A stretch of DNA of 64,000 nucleotides from an uncultured Planococcus sp. (GCA_947493585.1 CANLRI010000003.1:310001-374000), one strand, 5' to 3'; shown: positions 43,835 to 52,665, counted from the stretch's first letter. Made by a program: numbers and translations. Notes: generated from the sequence alone by a model not told the origin.

Positions 43835-45643
43835 TTAGCCTGCTTCTGTTTGGGCGAGTTCCCGCAAGCGCAAACGTACTAAAGCTTGCTCGCCTTCGAT
43901 GCCTTTTAATTCAGCGCTGAATGGTTCAATCGACAGCAACGGAGAATTCAGCAAAGCTGCCACGTCCGGTTGCTCAACAAGTGATTGGCTGATGATCACT
44001 TCGCCCGCATCTCCCTGCCCTTGCACACGCGCTGCTAGATTAACAGTGCGGCCGAAATAATCGAGCCGGTCGTTCGAATTGACGGCAATCGCCGGACCGC
44101 TGAACAGGCCGAGCCTTAGTAGAAGTGTATCATTTGTCTGTTCGTTAAAGGCATCCAATTTTTCCTGGATCGCGAGCGCTGCTTTGACGCCGTCCGCAGG
44201 TTTTGAGAATACTGCCATGACCGCGTCACCAATCGTCTTGACGACACTGCCGGAATTCTGCTTGATGTGTCCGGTCAAAAAGTCGAAATGGCCGCGCACA
44301 CGCCCGTAGGCATTGGCATCTCCCGCTTCTTCGTACAGCGCGGTAGAACCTTTCAGATCCGTAAAGAGAATCGTCACATGACCGATGGCGATTTTCTGCC
44401 CCGGTGCCAACACTTCTGATGAAAACAAATCACAGAATTCTTGCATGGCGGTCACTTTCGCCGCCGTTACCGTGTCTTTGCTCCAGTCGGAATTTTCCAG
44501 CGCAACGACAATGTCTTTTTCGCTGTCGTTGATGACGGAAATGTCCGATGCTTCCCGCGATTCCTCTATCCATCCCGCTTCCGTATAACGGAACGAACCC
44601 TTTTGCCCGACTGGCACTTGATCATTTTTTTGCAGCACCCTCAAACGCATTGACGCCTGATCCGCTAGCGAAAATTTCGCTGTGTCGCCAGGATGCACGA
44701 TGCGCTGTGCTCTAACATGCGGCGTGATCATCGGGCCACCGACGCAATACACTTCCGCATAGGCTTGGCGGACGTTCGGGTGCACCGCAAATTGCAACTC
44801 AACAGACTGGTCGAAGTTCGCATCGTACAGGACGCCGCACAAGTCGCAATGGAATTGCTGTTCGAGCCCGGACAAGCTGCGGTAATCGTCTTTCGATACG
44901 CGGCAATTTGGGCAAATGACGTGCCAGCTCATGTCCGAGAGTCCGATTTTCGTTGCGTACAACAAGCCCCTCAACACTTGCTCACTGTCCATCTCCCAAA
45001 GCTTGGCGAGTTGGCTTGGCACCAATTGCGCCGCATCTTGGTCGCTGCTTTCAGCGAGATGCGCTTTTAGCTGCGCAATGAATTCCTCTTCGACTGGATA
45101 AGCGCGTAACTCATTCGAAAGCCGTTCGAGTTCGGCATGGTTCACTTTCGGTGCAATGGTTTTCGATAGTTTGGATGGCTGTGCATCCAGTTGGACATTC
45201 TCCAAATACAGCATAATTTTTTTGACTGCCGGCAGTCCAGTCGTCTGGATGGCCGGGTAGGCAAGCGCATTGCGCGGTGCGAACTCGGCCGTTAAGCGGA
45301 CTTTCGTCTGCATGCCGAAACTTGCTGCATCGGACAACTCGACTTTCAATTTGTAATACAATAGCGGGCCCGACAAATATCGCCGCTCGACCGTGTAATA
45401 CTCCTGTTCCTCCCATTCGAACGGAAACTCCTGCCATTTCATCGGCACAAGCCCCATCACTTTCGTTGCTGCTTCCCGGTAAAACACGCCGCCGGTTTCC
45501 GTTTTTGCCTGGCCGAACGCTACAGGAAACAAGCCGATCGCGTCGTTCATCCGGTTATTGTCAGCGAGCAGCTGCCATGCCAATTCACAGCCGATCGGAA
45601 ATTCCTGTTCGAGTATGTAAACTTTCGGTTTTAATTTCATCAT
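43835..45643 (-). CDS. Class III adenylate/guanylate cyclase with N-terminal DUF5939-like and zinc-ribbon region
   Basis: 602 aa. The C-terminal catalytic domain (from about residue 416) shows HVTILFTDLKGST with the first metal aspartate and KTIGDAVMAVF with the second, plus NLAARVQ, the transition-state region. The N-terminal half contains CPNC ... CDLC (residues about 240-275), a zinc ribbon, within the region I recall as DUF5939. Product (cAMP or cGMP) not predictable here. It is the last gene of the sigma-D operon HD-GYP / DUF3307 / cyclase. Class III cyclases are uncommon in Firmicutes. Confidence 0.85.
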   Translation of the reverse strand: MMKLKPKVYILEQEFPIGCELAWQLLADNNRMNDAIGLFPVAFGQAKTETGGVFYREAATKVMGLVPMKWQEFPFEWEEQEYYTVERRYLSGPLLYYKLKVELSDAASFGMQTKVRLTAEFAPRNALAYPAIQTTGLPAVKKIMLYLENVQLDAQPSKLSKTIAPKVNHAELERLSNELRAYPVEEEFIAQLKAHLAESSDQDAAQLVPSQLAKLWEMDSEQVLRGLLYATKIGLSDMSWHVICPNCRVSKDDYRSLSGLEQQFHCDLCGVLYDANFDQSVELQFAVHPNVRQAYAEVYCVGGPMITPHVRAQRIVHPGDTAKFSLADQASMRLRVLQKNDQVPVGQKGSFRYTEAGWIEESREASDISVINDSEKDIVVALENSDWSKDTVTAAKVTAMQEFCDLFSSEVLAPGQKIAIGHVTILFTDLKGSTALYEEAGDANAYGRVRGHFDFLTGHIKQNSGSVVKTIGDAVMAVFSKPADGVKAALAIQEKLDAFNEQTNDTLLLRLGLFSGPAIAVNSNDRLDYFGRTVNLAARVQGQGDAGEVIISQSLVEQPDVAALLNSPLLSIEPFSAELKGIEGEQALVRLRLRELAQTEAG

Positions 45644-45652
45644 CGTTCACTC

Positions 45653-45997
45653 CTATGTCAATGCAATCGCCAAAGCCAGGAACAATAGGTGGAAAATCTG
45701 GTCAGCCATAATCGTCAGCCATCTGCTTTCAGGCCCTGTCGTCATCTGGACGCGCTTGACCCAAAACTGGACAAAGCTGCGCCGATCCAAGATTACGTGG
45801 CTGATGAAGATCACCGCGATCGCCGTCAGCGACAAGCCGCCCGCAAGCAACCCGAACAAACTGACAATCGTGGTATAAACCGTCACATGCACTAGCAGTG
45901 GCAGCCATTTTGTCGCTTTGTACTTTGCCATCCAAGACGTCTGGAACAGAAAATCACCGGTCAAATGCCCCAGCAGTAAAACCTCAAACATGCTCAT
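45653..45997 (-). CDS. DUF3307 membrane protein
   Basis: 114 aa, three or four hydrophobic segments; LLLGHLTGDFLFQTSWMAKYKATKW at the N-terminus and VIFISHVILDRRSF are the DUF3307 signatures. Overlaps the HD-GYP gene by 4 bases and precedes the cyclase by 9, so it is part of that operon. Function unknown. Confidence 0.85.
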   Translation of the reverse strand: MSMFEVLLLGHLTGDFLFQTSWMAKYKATKWLPLLVHVTVYTTIVSLFGLLAGGLSLTAIAVIFISHVILDRRSFVQFWVKRVQMTTGPESRWLTIMADQIFHLLFLALAIALT

Positions 45998-47139
45998 ATC
46001 CGGTATCTCCGCTCTGTTTTATACGTACTTAAATCGTAATCGCATTCTTTCAAGATCGAAATCATCGCATCGACCAATTCCGCTTCGAATAACTCGCCGC
46101 GGCAGCGCAGCAATTCTTCTGCGCTTTCTTTCGGAGTGAAGCCTTTGCTGTACGGGCGCACGGTGGTCATCGCATCAAAAGTATCCGCGACGCCGACAAT
46201 GCGCGCGAATAAAGGAATCGCATCTCCTTGGAGCCCTTCCGGATAACCGCTGCCGTTCAAGCGCTCGTGATGGGATTTCGCCGTTTCCACCGCTCGCTCC
46301 ATCGCATGTCTCGGTTCCATGTTTGCGAGAATCCCGGCACCGATCACCGTGTGCTGTTGGATCGCCTGGAATTCGTCTTTCGTTAAACGGCCGGGTTTTT
46401 GCAGCAAATCATCACGGATGCCGATTTTCCCGATATCGTGAAGCAGCGCGGCTTTATACAGCTCTTCGCATTCGGCCGGCGCCATGCCGATTTTCTGCGC
46501 GATCCATAAAGCATAATTCGCCACGCGCCCCGAATGCCCCGCTGTATAAGGATCGCGTGCATCAAGCATGGTCGCGAGCGTGCGGATCATGCTGATGAGC
46601 ATGCGGTTTAGCTCATCGTACATTTGGCTATTGTGCAGCGCGAGCGCAGATTGATGCGCCAGCGCTTCCGCTAAAAGCAGGTCCTGCTCGGTGAAAAATA
46701 CGCCGTCCCGCTTATTAAGCAATTGCAAAGAGCCGAGCAATTGGCTTTTGACAATCAACGGAACCGTCAAGAGAGAGCTCGTGATGAATCCGCTCTCCCG
46801 GTCAATCCGTTCGTTCCAATCGGCGTGCCGCGTGACGTCTTCAATGCGTTCGGCCTGGCCCGTTTCGAGCACTTTCCATACGACGCCTTGCCCTCTCGGC
46901 ACTTTCACATCGAGAATTTCTTCGGCAGCCGCACCGAATGCGGACACGGCCTGCAAGTGCTGCCCGTCTGTATCCGCAATCCACAAAGTGCCAGCTTCCG
47001 CTCCGATGACGTGCATCATCTGCTGCAGAATGTTATCGAATACTTTATCCTGCTCAAGATGGGAATTGAGCTCTTTCGATGCATCCCATAACGCCATCAA
47101 CTCCTGGATGCGCTGTTCCAATTGTTCGGTTTCATTCAT
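45994..47139 (-). CDS. GAF plus HD-GYP domain protein (putative c-di-GMP phosphodiesterase)
   Basis: 381 aa. N-terminal coiled coil, GAF domain (about 25-170), then HD-GYP: HSGRVANYA, HDIGKIGI (metal pair, near residue 236), HHERLNGSGYPEGL (near residue 290, the GYP motif is GSGYP). Catalytic residues look intact, so it should hydrolyse c-di-GMP. First gene of its operon under a sigma-D promoter. Confidence 0.9.
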   Translation of the reverse strand: MNETEQLEQRIQELMALWDASKELNSHLEQDKVFDNILQQMMHVIGAEAGTLWIADTDGQHLQAVSAFGAAAEEILDVKVPRGQGVVWKVLETGQAERIEDVTRHADWNERIDRESGFITSSLLTVPLIVKSQLLGSLQLLNKRDGVFFTEQDLLLAEALAHQSALALHNSQMYDELNRMLISMIRTLATMLDARDPYTAGHSGRVANYALWIAQKIGMAPAECEELYKAALLHDIGKIGIRDDLLQKPGRLTKDEFQAIQQHTVIGAGILANMEPRHAMERAVETAKSHHERLNGSGYPEGLQGDAIPLFARIVGVADTFDAMTTVRPYSKGFTPKESAEELLRCRGELFEAELVDAMISILKECDYDLSTYKTERRYRI

Positions 47140-47295
47140 GAAGGGCCTCCGCTATAAGTTTTTACTTTGAAATCAAGATGAATTATTTATTCCAAACGAT
47201 AGCTTATTATTACGTTTCCCACAATAGCTTTGGAGTGTCCAGATGAAAAATTTTACATTTTCATATGCCTTCTATCTATAATCCTGTCACTTTTA

Positions 47296-47322
47296 TTATC
47301 GGCAGTTTCCATAAAACATTTA
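47296..47322 (-). promoter_or_regulatory. Sigma-D promoter of the HD-GYP/DUF3307/cyclase operon
   Basis: Minus strand TAAA (47319-47322), 15-base spacer, GCCGATAA (47296-47303), about 155 bases upstream of the HD-GYP start. It matches the flaG promoter's -10 exactly, and the order and spacing are those of all other sigma-D sites here. Confidence 0.85.
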
Positions 47323-47333
47323 CTAATCTCCAT

Positions 47334-47369
47334 AAAAAAACCGGACCCTAAGGAGTCCGGTTTTTTTCA
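47334..47369 (-). terminator. Terminator of the STAS-domain gene
   Basis: AAAAACCGGACCCTAAGGAGTCCGGTTTTTTT: an 8-bp stem CCGGACTC/GAGTCCGG-type with U-run, directly at the STAS gene's 3' end. Confidence 0.88.
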
Positions 47370-48197
47370 CGATTCGATTTTTTCCAAGCTTTCCAGCGCT
47401 TGCTTAACGGTCGCATAAGCATCTGTCGACGACAATTGAATGCCCGACCGGACGATGGTCTGCACCAAATCCGGGCGCAGCCCCGCCACGACGACGTGAA
47501 TGCCCATCAAGCTGAGCGTGCTGCCGATATGGTGGATCGCTTCTGCGGTCTGGTCGTCAATCTTCAAGACGCCCGAGAAATCCGTGATGACGTGATACAC
47601 ATCCATCTCCGCAATGTGCGGGATGACATTTGTCAAAATGTGATTGACCCGGTAGCTATCGAGATAGCCGATCAATGGCAACACGACCACATCGTCTGCG
47701 ACCGGGACGACCGGCGCCGATAGCGAAATCATCTCGCTTTGCATTTCCGCTTCGTATTTTTCCTGAAACCGTTCGAACGCAAAGAAAGTTTCGTTCAGGC
47801 TGACATCGAGCAAGGTATTGACGCGTTTGATGACCAGCGCATTCTCTTCTAGGCTGAGACCTGATTTGACGCTCAACTCCGTGAACAGCTCCACCATAAC
47901 GGCGCGCGTCGGCGGATAACGCACAACGATTTCTGAAATCTTGCCGCCAGCCGATACTTGCATCTCCGCGTTTTGCTTGCTCCACTCAATGAGTGCATCC
48001 GGTACTTCAAGGTCGCTCTCTTCGCCAATGGTCTTACCGAGATAACCCAGCAATTCCTCGTACATATCCACCGCGCGCAAACGTTCCTCTGCCGGGATAT
48101 CCTGGTCGATTTTCGCAAGCACCCGGTCCACTACTTGTCCAGCGAGCATACGTGGGCTCGCTGTGATATATCCGCAAAACTCCGTAAATGAAGACAT
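47367..48197 (-). CDS. RsbR/STAS-domain protein
   Basis: 276 aa from the ATG at 48197 (AAGGTGG 7 bases upstream). Frame extensions to 48560 add 121 Arg-rich residues that lie over the dinB-like gene and are not credible. N-terminal globin-like RsbRD region (ITASPRMLAGQVVDRVLAKI), and C-terminal STAS domain (VLPLIGYLDSYRVNHIL, then HVVVAGLRPDLVQTIV). RsbR proteins form the stressosome with RsbS and RsbT, neither of which is in this window. Confidence 0.85.
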   Translation of the reverse strand: MSSFTEFCGYITASPRMLAGQVVDRVLAKIDQDIPAEERLRAVDMYEELLGYLGKTIGEESDLEVPDALIEWSKQNAEMQVSAGGKISEIVVRYPPTRAVMVELFTELSVKSGLSLEENALVIKRVNTLLDVSLNETFFAFERFQEKYEAEMQSEMISLSAPVVPVADDVVVLPLIGYLDSYRVNHILTNVIPHIAEMDVYHVITDFSGVLKIDDQTAEAIHHIGSTLSLMGIHVVVAGLRPDLVQTIVRSGIQLSSTDAYATVKQALESLEKIES

Positions 48198-48301
48198 TCC
48201 GTCTGCCACCTTTTCCAATGAATTGCTTTCAGTATACCATTTTGTATAAGGGCCGGCACGTCGATATGACCATGGAAATGACAATGTCATACTCCTGTAA
48301 C

Positions 48302-48335
48302 AAAGCCCCGCCTGCAGTTTCAGGCGGGGCTTTGT
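48302..48335 (-). terminator. Terminator after the DinB-like gene
   Basis: AAAGCCCCGCCTG / CAGGCGGGGCTTT, perfect 12-bp stem with a four-base loop. Confidence 0.88.
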
Positions 48336-48340
48336 TCTAG

Positions 48341-48802
48341 TTATTGAATTTTGATCGTTTTGCGGATAGCGCTCATCGTTCCGAGATGAAGCGCATCGTG
48401 TGAAATCATGAATGCCAAGACTTCCCCGAGCGTCTCCATTCCGAGAAATGGCTCGAGCAATTTGCTGTCGAGCTTGCCGGCCGTCACACGTTCGATCTGG
48501 TCGGGCTGGTCGCGCAGCACCTGCTTGAGTTCTTCTAATGACGGCACTTCGCCTTCCCAATTTTGCGGGGATGTGCCGCTTGCGAATAATTCTTTATAGC
48601 GTTCCGGCAAAAACGGCTCCGTGCCGAGTGATTTCGAGACGAAACTATCGATGCCCGTTGCCAAATGCCCCGCATTCCAACGGATCGAGTTGCGAAACGG
48701 CGCCGGCATTTGGTCCGCTTCTTCTTCACTCATCTTGTCCAGCAGCTTGATGATCATGCCGCGCCAAGTTTTCCACTGCCGAAACATTATTTCTTCGTTC
48801 AT
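48341..48802 (-). CDS. DinB superfamily protein
   Basis: 153 aa four-helix bundle. Metal-binding histidines: WNAGHLATG (near residue 46) and ISHDALHLGTM (near residues 134-143). Likely a bacillithiol-dependent transferase or related enzyme, as the superfamily suggests; no specific function assigned. GGAGGCGATAGG precedes the ATG. Confidence 0.85.
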   Translation of the reverse strand: MNEEIMFRQWKTWRGMIIKLLDKMSEEEADQMPAPFRNSIRWNAGHLATGIDSFVSKSLGTEPFLPERYKELFASGTSPQNWEGEVPSLEELKQVLRDQPDQIERVTAGKLDSKLLEPFLGMETLGEVLAFMISHDALHLGTMSAIRKTIKIQ

Positions 48803-48962
48803 CCTATCGCCTCCTGAAAAGTTAATAGCTCCATTTTAGCGTTTTCACAGGAAGCTAGGCAAAGCTTCCGACTTGCAGTATTAAAGTCATATCATAAAGC
48901 TAACCATTTTTTGGTAGATACTTTGCCTTTTATGCCTTAAAATCTAATTTTGTAAATACTTC

Positions 48963-48990
48963 TTGTGAATTAAGTCACATCCGATATACT
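48963..48990 (+). promoter_or_regulatory. Sigma-A promoter of the EAL gene
   Basis: TTGTGA (48963-48968), 16-base spacer, TATACT (48985-48990). A sequence CCGATAT overlaps the -10 and resembles the sigma-D -10, but no TAAA is at the right distance. Confidence 0.65.
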
Positions 48991-49021
48991 TTAATTACCA
49001 CAAATTTAAGGGGGAGCATGT

Positions 49022-50023
49022 TTGAGCTGCAATAATTGTTCTGTCTCGACACTGACTTTTGATATTCGCCTGAGCGGTGAATTAAACCATTCCATTATTC
49101 CCATTGCCATAGATCATCTAGAACGCCAAGGCTTGGACGTCTCTTTGAAAGACAGCCGGCTCCGTATGAACGAGTTCGGCGCACGCGAATTTTTGAGCTT
49201 TTGCGAAGACTTGCTGGAAACTGAATTGGCGGAATTCCGCATCAACAGGGAAAGCTATCAACCAATTACCGATATGCACCAAGTCTTCGATATGGAGTGG
49301 ATCGATGAAGTCATCCAGAATGAACGCATCGTCTCCCATTTCCAGCCGATCGTCGACCAAAACCGCAATGTCTTCGCTTATGAAATGCTCGCACGGTTCC
49401 ATGACGCCGACGGAAAAGTTATTTATCCGAACACGATTTTCCCTGCGGCGAAAAGCCGCGGCCGCTTGTACGCGCTTGACCGCGTCTGCCGGATGACCGC
49501 TGTTCGGGCGGCTGGCCAATTGTCCGGTGAGAAAGCATTCATCAATTTCATTCCAACGTCAATTTACTCGCCGGAATTTTGTCTGCGTTCGACAATCGAT
49601 CTGGCCCACCAAACAGGTGTCGACCCAAACCAATTGGTGTTCGAAGTTGTCGAATCCGAGAAAGTCGATGACCTCGAGCATTTGAAACATATCCTCGGCT
49701 ATTATAAATCGAGAGGCTTCCAATACGCACTCGATGATGTCGGCGAAGGCTATAGCACCGCCGAAGTGCTTCATGAACTGAAGCCCCATTTCATGAAACT
49801 CGATATGAAATATGTGTTTGGCGTTGCTCAAGATGCGGATAAGCAGAAAGTGGCACAAAGCTTTCTCCAAAAAGCACAAGCTGTTGGCTCGACGCCGCTT
49901 GCAGAAGGCATCGAAACCGAGGAAGATTTCTTGTGTCTAAAAGCACAAGGCTATGAATTATTCCAAGGCTATTATTTCGGCAAGCCGGCGGCAGCACCGC
50001 TTGCCATTAATACGGCTTCATAA
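49022..50023 (+). CDS. EAL-domain protein (c-di-GMP phosphodiesterase)
   Basis: 333 aa from a TTG start. GGGGGAG lies 5 bases before it; the nearby ATG at 49018 gives a six-codon frame only. An N-terminal 85-residue part begins MSCNNC (CxxC). The EAL domain: YEMLAR (E-M-L replaces E-A-L with the glutamate kept), INFIP, VFEVVES, ALDDVGEGY, KLDMKYV and AEGIETEE, so the metal and catalytic residues appear complete. Probably degrades c-di-GMP, linking to the riboswitch and PilZ of the fla operon. No GGDEF partner is in the window. Confidence 0.88.
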   Translation: MSCNNCSVSTLTFDIRLSGELNHSIIPIAIDHLERQGLDVSLKDSRLRMNEFGAREFLSFCEDLLETELAEFRINRESYQPITDMHQVFDMEWIDEVIQNERIVSHFQPIVDQNRNVFAYEMLARFHDADGKVIYPNTIFPAAKSRGRLYALDRVCRMTAVRAAGQLSGEKAFINFIPTSIYSPEFCLRSTIDLAHQTGVDPNQLVFEVVESEKVDDLEHLKHILGYYKSRGFQYALDDVGEGYSTAEVLHELKPHFMKLDMKYVFGVAQDADKQKVAQSFLQKAQAVGSTPLAEGIETEEDFLCLKAQGYELFQGYYFGKPAAAPLAINTAS

Positions 50024-50029
50024 TCTGAA

Positions 50030-50068
50030 AACCCTTCGCGCTCTAGTTAGAGTACGAAGGGTTTTTAG
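50030..50068. terminator. Bidirectional terminator, EAL gene and pilin operon
   Basis: AAACCCTTCGCGCTCTAG ... GAGTACGAAGGGTTTTTAG; stem AACCCTTCG/CGAAGGGTT with A and U runs. Confidence 0.88.
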
Positions 50069-50084
50069 ATGCATTGATTATCGC

Positions 50085-51611
50085 CTATTGTTCCAAGGCC
50101 GCTCCACTGTCTACACTTACTTGAGGTTCACCGCCGGTTTCTTCGAAGAAAGGACCTTCGTTCAGATCGACATCAGTACTGTCTACGCTCGCACCGCCGT
50201 GCATTTTAAAAACATTTGAAACAACTGCCCCATATAACTTTCCGCTGCCAACCAATTCAACTGTCGCATTCGGTGCATAGACAACGGTCGAATCTGATCT
50301 AGCGCTTGTGCCACCTGATACTTTAATGGATTTCCCGCCAGTTATCAGCTGACCTGTGAATCCTGCAGAGCCAACGATTTCAATATTAGCATCGCTTGCA
50401 TATAAAGAAGCATTAAATTCGGCGTAACTGGTGCTCACCATAGTTTTAGGATTGGCTGCATCAGGAGATGGTCCCAGATAAACAAACAAGTCCTGCCCAC
50501 CGCTTTTATTCAGATTTCCTTTGATGCTTATATTATTGCGCACGTACAAAGTTAAACGGGCTCCATTGGTACTGATGACATCCAAATGGCCTTGTCCTGA
50601 AATACTGTCGACCACCAATGATACATCTTTGTTCCCGATGTCGAATGTTAATTTATAATCACTTGCAAAGTTGATAGCCTTTACTTGGGTATTCTGATCA
50701 AGTTTAATCGTAGCATTCGGAGCGATGTAGCTAGTGATATTTATATTCCCATCTTTGATGAAATCATGTGTATTTCCATCTTTCGAAACTTGTTGGTTCG
50801 CCATCATTGGATAGCTAGGAAACGGGGTTGGAAATGGGGGCAAAACCATCTCTTGAGCATGTCCGCCTTTTTCAACCATGGGTTTTTTCTGATCGAACCA
50901 CCACTGCTGATTTTTATCGTATTTGAATACATTCCCGTTGCTGTTAGCTGGTATATAAACTTTCCCGTTAATGGTTGGATTCCCGTCTATCTCCAACACC
51001 TGAGGGGCAGGGTTGTCCATGATGATGTTGCCATTGACTGTCCCGTTAGTCAGCACCATACGGTTCTTGGCATAGACGCCTAGATTTTCAGGCATGACAA
51101 CCCCTCCCCCTTCAGTATAGTTAAGTGTAAGAGGCATGGAAACTGTGCGTTCGCGGCCTCCGATGATGCCCTTAGAAACAATTTGATATTCGCGGCTGCC
51201 GGTGTCGGCATTCACTTTCACTAACTCTGTTGTAACTTTTGCTTGAGGCTGTTCGTCTTGCTGCATTTCAAAATTAGAGAAATCCTCAGGAATCAATTGG
51301 TTTCCGCTGCTGGCAGATAAAACGGCTTTTTCCAACTCGCGGTAGAATAAGACTTGGCTTAAAGAGGTATCCTGAGCCAAATCAGTTGCCGCTTTTTCAA
51401 CTTCTTGCAGTTTTAATGTCGCTCCGCTTTCAGCAATATAATAGGCTGACTGGCTTTTAACCTCACCAGACGATTGCTTCATCGAATTCATTGTGGTCGC
51501 AAGCAATGCCATGCCCAATATAGAGAATAAAAGCAACAGCATGACGACCGTGACCATCGTGTAGCCAGATTCTCTTTTGCATAATGATAAGGCATCAATT
51601 CTCTTTTTCAA
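50085..51611 (-). CDS. PilX-like pilin with large C-terminal domain
   Basis: About 508 aa. A type IV pilin-like N-terminus (ESGYTMVTVVMLLLLFSILGMALLATTMNSMKQ) is followed by a large repetitive beta-rich region with many Asn/Ser/Gly and YIAPNATIKLDQ, SDANIEIVGSAGF, APNATVELVGSGK repeats, reminiscent of the DUF7305 beta-helix domain. I favour TTG at 51611 (GGAAGG 8 bases upstream); an ATG at 51644 lies inside the upstream gene. Third of three pilin-type genes. Confidence 0.72.
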   Translation of the reverse strand: MKKRIDALSLCKRESGYTMVTVVMLLLLFSILGMALLATTMNSMKQSSGEVKSQSAYYIAESGATLKLQEVEKAATDLAQDTSLSQVLFYRELEKAVLSASSGNQLIPEDFSNFEMQQDEQPQAKVTTELVKVNADTGSREYQIVSKGIIGGRERTVSMPLTLNYTEGGGVVMPENLGVYAKNRMVLTNGTVNGNIIMDNPAPQVLEIDGNPTINGKVYIPANSNGNVFKYDKNQQWWFDQKKPMVEKGGHAQEMVLPPFPTPFPSYPMMANQQVSKDGNTHDFIKDGNINITSYIAPNATIKLDQNTQVKAINFASDYKLTFDIGNKDVSLVVDSISGQGHLDVISTNGARLTLYVRNNISIKGNLNKSGGQDLFVYLGPSPDAANPKTMVSTSYAEFNASLYASDANIEIVGSAGFTGQLITGGKSIKVSGGTSARSDSTVVYAPNATVELVGSGKLYGAVVSNVFKMHGGASVDSTDVDLNEGPFFEETGGEPQVSVDSGAALEQ

Positions 51612-52047
51612 TTTCGACACCTTCCCGCAGATAAATTTGTACATTCACTTCTTGTTTCTTGCCGGTTGTGCCATCCGTCTCCATGGAAATAGCCAATACT
51701 CGATCTTCCATCTCAAAATTCAGCCCACTAATTCGTTCTGCCAGAACTGAAACATCCTGCCACAACTGGTCGTTTCGCAATTCAAAAACAATACGACCAC
51801 CACTTTGAACTACCAAACGATTTTCAGAGATAGTCATTTTTTCAGCACTTCTGACTTCTTTCGTAATGACTTTTATGGCGTAGCGCAGTTCCGTTAGCTG
51901 TTCAGCTGAATGCGTTTGCTGGCTATACGTTTTCTGCCCGTTGACCATAATGCCAATGATCAAGCTTAAGATAATCGAGCCAATCGCCAGCACTGCTAAC
52001 AATTCAACGAGGCTAATACCACGGTCATTGAGCATCCATTTTTTCAT
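51595..52047 (-). CDS. Prepilin-type N-terminal methylation domain protein
   Basis: 150 aa. Prepilin leader MKKWMLNDRG followed by ISLVELLAVLAIGSIILSLIIG, i.e. a class III signal peptide with the conserved glutamate at +5. The rest is polar. Minor pilin-like (PilW/GspJ-like size). Overlaps the upstream gene by 4 bases. Confidence 0.85.
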   Translation of the reverse strand: MKKWMLNDRGISLVELLAVLAIGSIILSLIIGIMVNGQKTYSQQTHSAEQLTELRYAIKVITKEVRSAEKMTISENRLVVQSGGRIVFELRNDQLWQDVSVLAERISGLNFEMEDRVLAISMETDGTTGKKQEVNVQIYLREGVEIEKEN

Positions 52048-52499
52048 GGTGCCTCACCTTCCCATGTCAATATCGTTTCCATCTGCGCTTTGGGATTCGT
52101 ATTAGGTTCTTCCACTAATTCAACCAACACTCTTGCTAGCCGAGCTTCCGTTTTCTCTAGATAAATATTCATCTTGTATTGTTGAACATCTTTTGAAAGA
52201 ACGCCCCAATAAACTCCACTTTTCAATAAGTCTGGCTGTCTGTCATAACTAAGTTCTTCTTGGATGATGAAAAGGCGATTTTTCGGTACAGCTGGATGTG
52301 AACTCAATTCAATGATTTTTTCCAACTCATTTTGAACTTCGTAAGTGCTGTTGAAAATGGTTTCTGAAGCCACATTCGTTTTGGCACCCATGCCGAACAT
52401 CATCAGAAATGTCGTCAGAATCAATGTTAGCAACACCATTGATGCCAATACTTCCACTAAAGTAAATCCATCTTTATTCGATAAAAACTTATTCAACAT
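52044..52499 (-). CDS. Prepilin-type N-terminal methylation domain protein
   Basis: 151 aa. Leader MLNKFLSNKDG with FTLVEVLASMVLLTLILTTFLM after the glycine, conserved glutamate at +5. First of three pilin-type genes; no prepilin peptidase, ATPase or platform protein in the window, so assembly must rely on components elsewhere (for example competence or another pilus system). Confidence 0.85.
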   Translation of the reverse strand: MLNKFLSNKDGFTLVEVLASMVLLTLILTTFLMMFGMGAKTNVASETIFNSTYEVQNELEKIIELSSHPAVPKNRLFIIQEELSYDRQPDLLKSGVYWGVLSKDVQQYKMNIYLEKTEARLARVLVELVEEPNTNPKAQMETILTWEGEAP

Positions 52500-52631
52500 A
52501 TATAATTCCCGCTTCCAAGTAGTTATTAAATACTAATTAAGTGCATTTTATTCCTATTAATTTTCAATTCATACTGGATTATACATCATTTAGTCCTATT
52601 AATATATTTCTGATGTCCATCTATTTTTCCA

Positions 52632-52665
52632 TAAAAAAAGAATGTCGCTGGGACATTCTTTTTTA
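52632..52665. terminator. Bidirectional terminator after DUF1801 gene
   Basis: AAAAAAAGAATGTCGCTGGGACATTCTTTTTTAGG; stem AGAATGTC/GACATTCT. The remaining 52500-52775 bases are AT-rich with no gene. Confidence 0.85.

Noticed and set aside
47230..47418. Possible small hydrophobic membrane protein on the plus strand
   Set aside because: The frame starts at TTG without a ribosome site, covers the sigma-D promoter and runs through the terminator of the STAS gene.
48198..48560. N-terminal extension of the STAS protein
   Set aside because: Arg-rich, overlaps the dinB-like gene and its terminator, and a clear ribosome site supports the start at 48197.
48979..48990. Sigma-D -10-like CCGATAT before the EAL gene
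   Set aside because: No TAAA at 14-16 bases upstream; the nearest is 23 bases away. A sigma-A promoter explains the site better.
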